64,000 nucleotides of DNA from Rhodobacteraceae bacterium HLUCCO18 (GTDB taxonomy: Bacteria > Pseudomonadota > Alphaproteobacteria > Rhodobacterales > Rhodobacteraceae). Positions within the stretch are counted from its first letter, which is position 1; each line of letters opens with the position of its first letter. A model generated the notes under the pieces. The model was not told the origin of the DNA. It saw nothing but the letters and a program-made list of their open reading frames with translations, and ran no database searches. Positions 62,423 through 64,000 of the stretch are shown in pieces. Where the stretch lies: NCBI GenBank assembly GCA_001314805.1, contig LJSY01000001.1, positions 1 to 64,000 on the forward strand. The letters run 5' to 3'. The translations under genes were made by a program, and so were the position numbers.

Positions 62423-62477
62423 GTGACACGCCGTTGCCCCGCAGGGTGTCACGCCGTGTCCGGTGACAAGGTGTCAC
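62423..62477 (-). promoter_or_regulatory. Inverted repeats in the puc leader
   Basis: GTGACAC-N16-GTGTCAC (62423-62452) and GTGAC-N5-GTCAC (62463-62477) fall inside the predicted ~131-nt untranslated leader of pucBA. The second overlaps the downstream PpsR-type site. They could be RNA hairpins or extra protein sites. Confidence 0.4.
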
Positions 62478-62515
62478 GTCAGGTTGACATTTGCAATTGT
62501 AAAGTGATGTAGACA
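62472..62515. promoter_or_regulatory. Two PpsR/CrtJ-type sites spaced 8 bp
   Basis: TGT-N12-ACA at 62472-62489 and again at 62498-62515, with exactly 8 bp between. PpsR/CrtJ represses photosynthesis genes in oxygen and binds such pairs cooperatively. The upstream site fills the -35/-10 spacer of the puc promoter and the other covers the start region. Confidence 0.75.
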
Positions 62516-62523
62516 TGTTGCAA
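62496..62523 (-). promoter_or_regulatory. puc operon promoter
   Basis: Minus strand TTGCAA (62523-62518), 16-bp spacer, TACAAT (62501-62496). Transcription would start near 62489, giving a leader of about 131 nt before pucB. Confidence 0.6.
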
Positions 62524-62629
62524 GTTCGCGCGACCATCGACGACCGCAACCCGCAAAGGTCAAGTATCGGATTCATCGTGAAGATTTGCCGCTGAGACCC
62601 CTTGTATGCTGCGATGACAGCGCCTCGGT

Positions 62630-63571
62630 TCAGATCGGCTCGGCCTTGCAGTCCGACAGAATCACCCGGAACAGGTCGGGGTCGCACAGCTCCGTCGCTT
62701 CGGTTGTCACTGCGGCGCTGGCTGCGCAGGATCCCCAGCAGAGAACGTCCTGCAACGCCATGTCCCGCGACAGGGCGAGCGTGGCACCGGCCACGAAACT
62801 GTCGCCCGCCCCGGTGACCGAGACCACGGGCACGTGGGCGGCCGGCGCGAACCAGCGTTCCGTCGACGTGACCAGTACCGAGCCCTCCGCCCCGCGCGCC
62901 AGGATCGCGATTTCGGCCGCACCCGACGCGACAAGATCGGAGCCGACGTCGGCGGTGTCCTCCGCGGAGGCGAGTTTTCGCCCCACGAGTTCCTCGGCCT
63001 CGACCTGATCCATCCGCAGCACCTTCAGACCCAGCCCTGCACGCGCGATCTCGGCCAGCGGCGCGCCGGAGGTGTCGACCACGACCGCGCCGCCGGCGGC
63101 CTTGAGCGCCCGCGCGAGGTCCCTCAACGCCCACGGCTCCAGCCCAGGCGGCACCGAGCCCGAAAGCACCACGAAGTCTCCGGGCCGCACCAGCGGCAGC
63201 AGCGCTTCCAGGGCGGCGTCGAGGTCCGACGCGCGCCAGTCCGGTCCCGGGAAGATGAAACGGTATTGCGCGCCGGTGTCCTCCTCGATCACCGAGAGAT
63301 TCTGGCGTGTCTCCCCCGGCGACGGCAATGGCGCGACGTCGTGGCCCGCGGCCCTGAGCCTTTCGACCAGTCCCGTGCCCACCGGCCCGCCCACGGCGAC
63401 GGCGGCCCGCGCCTGTCCGCCCAGCACGTGGATGGCACGGGCCACGTTGATGCCGCCGCCGCCCGGATCGACACGGGGCGGCGTGCAGCGCAGCTTGTCG
63501 CCGGGCACCAGTTCGGGCGTCCGGGTTTCCAGATCGACAGCGGGGTTCAGCGTGATGGTGAGAATGCCCAT
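62630..63571 (-). CDS. PfkB-family sugar kinase, 1-phosphofructokinase-like
   Basis: 313 residues. PfkB family: GILTITLNPAVDLE at the start, DPGGGGINVARAIHVLGG (first signature) and VTGAGDSFVAGATLA with catalytic Asp (second signature). The opening and the GGGINVARA motif match the 1-phosphofructokinase / tagatose-6-phosphate kinase / Pfk-2 subgroup. fruA/fruB are not seen. It reads toward puc with no clear terminator between, and is divergent from glgB, suggesting a carbohydrate-storage context. Confidence 0.87.
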   Translation of the reverse strand: MGILTITLNPAVDLETRTPELVPGDKLRCTPPRVDPGGGGINVARAIHVLGGQARAAVAVGGPVGTGLVERLRAAGHDVAPLPSPGETRQNLSVIEEDTGAQYRFIFPGPDWRASDLDAALEALLPLVRPGDFVVLSGSVPPGLEPWALRDLARALKAAGGAVVVDTSGAPLAEIARAGLGLKVLRMDQVEAEELVGRKLASAEDTADVGSDLVASGAAEIAILARGAEGSVLVTSTERWFAPAAHVPVVSVTGAGDSFVAGATLALSRDMALQDVLCWGSCAASAAVTTEATELCDPDLFRVILSDCKAEPI

Positions 63572-63660
63572 GCTGCCTTGATAGGGCCAAGTGGCGGCTC
63601 TGTTAACACGATATGCGCGGGAACGTTGCAGTCGCCCGGGGAATGTCTAGGCTCGCGCGC

Positions 63661-64000
63661 ATGACACGCTCCTCACCGCGCCCCGCCCCGGAGATCGACC
63701 GCCCGCTTGCCGAGGCGCTGGCGCGGGTGCGCGACGGCACCCATGACGATCCGTTCTCGGTGCTGGGCCCCCATGACGGGCCAACCGGGCGCACGATCCG
63801 CGCCTTCCAGCCCGACGCGGCGCAGCTCCGCGCCCTGCAGGACGGGACCGAGGCGACACCCCTGCAACCGGTCGCGGGTGTGCCGGGCGCGTTCGTGGGC
63901 GCCCTGCCCGGGGACGGCGCCTACCGGCTGGAGGCCCGCAACAGCGAAGGGGCGACATGGGTCCATGACGACCCCTATCGCTTCGGCCCGGTTCTGGGCG
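63661..64000 (+). CDS. glgB: 1,4-alpha-glucan branching enzyme GlgB (5' part only)
   Basis: The first 113 residues are visible before the window ends. RVRDGTHDDPFSVLGPHDG is the typical GlgB N-terminal carbohydrate-binding module opening, followed by TIRAFQPDAAQL and EGATWVHDDPYRFGPVLG. An in-frame ATG at 63643 could be the start instead. It creates alpha-1,6 branches in glycogen. Divergent from the PfkB-type kinase. Confidence 0.88.
   Translation, partial: MTRSSPRPAPEIDRPLAEALARVRDGTHDDPFSVLGPHDGPTGRTIRAFQPDAAQLRALQDGTEATPLQPVAGVPGAFVGALPGDGAYRLEARNSEGATWVHDDPYRFGPVLG

Overview
The window is GC-rich, densely packed chromosomal DNA from an alphaproteobacterium of the Rhodobacteraceae, most likely a Roseobacter-group aerobic anoxygenic phototroph. 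The evidence is a light-harvesting 2 (puc) operon, a small-type PurL, a fused indolepyruvate:ferredoxin oxidoreductase, a PuuD-type urate hydroxylase, a liv-type ABC transporter, and gene-end repeats of the GGGGGCTCTGCCCCC...AAGATGAAGG kind. This placement is an inference from gene content and protein style. I found no rRNA, tRNA, CRISPR array, insertion sequence or prophage. Most long ORFs in the supplied track are antisense shadows caused by the high GC content.

Layout. 1-10.4 kb: a DMT exporter (cut by the window edge), a YejA-like peptide-binding protein, a candidate small RNA, 3-hydroxybutyrate dehydrogenase with a patatin-like lipase, an XRE-cupin regulator divergent from an acyl-CoA ligase / FrnE / MFS trio with 4-bp overlaps, and a DUF2306 membrane protein. 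10.4-16.5 kb: mfd, a small membrane protein, hemB and a SYLF lipoprotein. 16.5-23.5 kb: a penicillin-acylase-type hydrolase, a frameshifted P-loop gene, metA (predicted acetyltransferase type), an alpha/beta hydrolase, ppk2 and a TetR regulator. 23.7-32.2 kb: the indolepyruvate oxidoreductase, a LysR regulator, a second candidate small RNA, a GNAT protein, purL, and bolA / mini-membrane protein / grxD. 32.2-39.2 kb: a DsbA-like protein, der, yaiI, an epimerase-like protein, an HpcH aldolase, puuD and, divergently, allantoicase. 39.4-45.4 kb: a complete branched-chain-amino-acid-type ABC operon with two tandem secreted cysteine proteins inserted in it. 45.5-51.8 kb: paaG, ccmH, ccmF, a HerA-like ATPase, a third candidate small RNA and an IalB-like protein. 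51.8-58.1 kb: ldt-lpxD-acp-fabF (envelope), an M15 peptidase and msrB-msrA.

The last 6 kb hold the most interesting locus. Reading leftward from 62.5 kb, a promoter overlapped by two TGT-N12-ACA (PpsR/CrtJ-type) sites 8 bp apart drives pucB-pucA-pucC. Two related genes of unknown function follow. Each combines an N-terminal stress-protein-like (YflT-like) domain with C-terminal aromatic/proline repeats. In the first, seven perfect 25-residue units plus one partial unit carry the core MA-(W/F)-P-I-P-L-(I/L)-S-x-R-K-P. A third, decayed start of the same family lies across the pucC 3' end and forms a 35-codon ORF whose stop overlaps the repeat gene's start. PucA carries Phe44-Leu45, the pair known to blue-shift the LH2 long-wavelength band, and a roughly 65-residue C-terminal tail. 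My leading candidate for an undescribed system is this LH2-operon repeat-protein pair. A 1-phosphofructokinase-family gene lies just upstream of puc, and glgB begins at the right edge.

Other non-coding signals: two loci (28.4 and 50.65 kb) share a 5' hairpin / CCUCCCUGU linker / terminator architecture suggestive of a small-RNA family. A 43-bp double palindrome occurs once between genes and once inside mfd, in frame.
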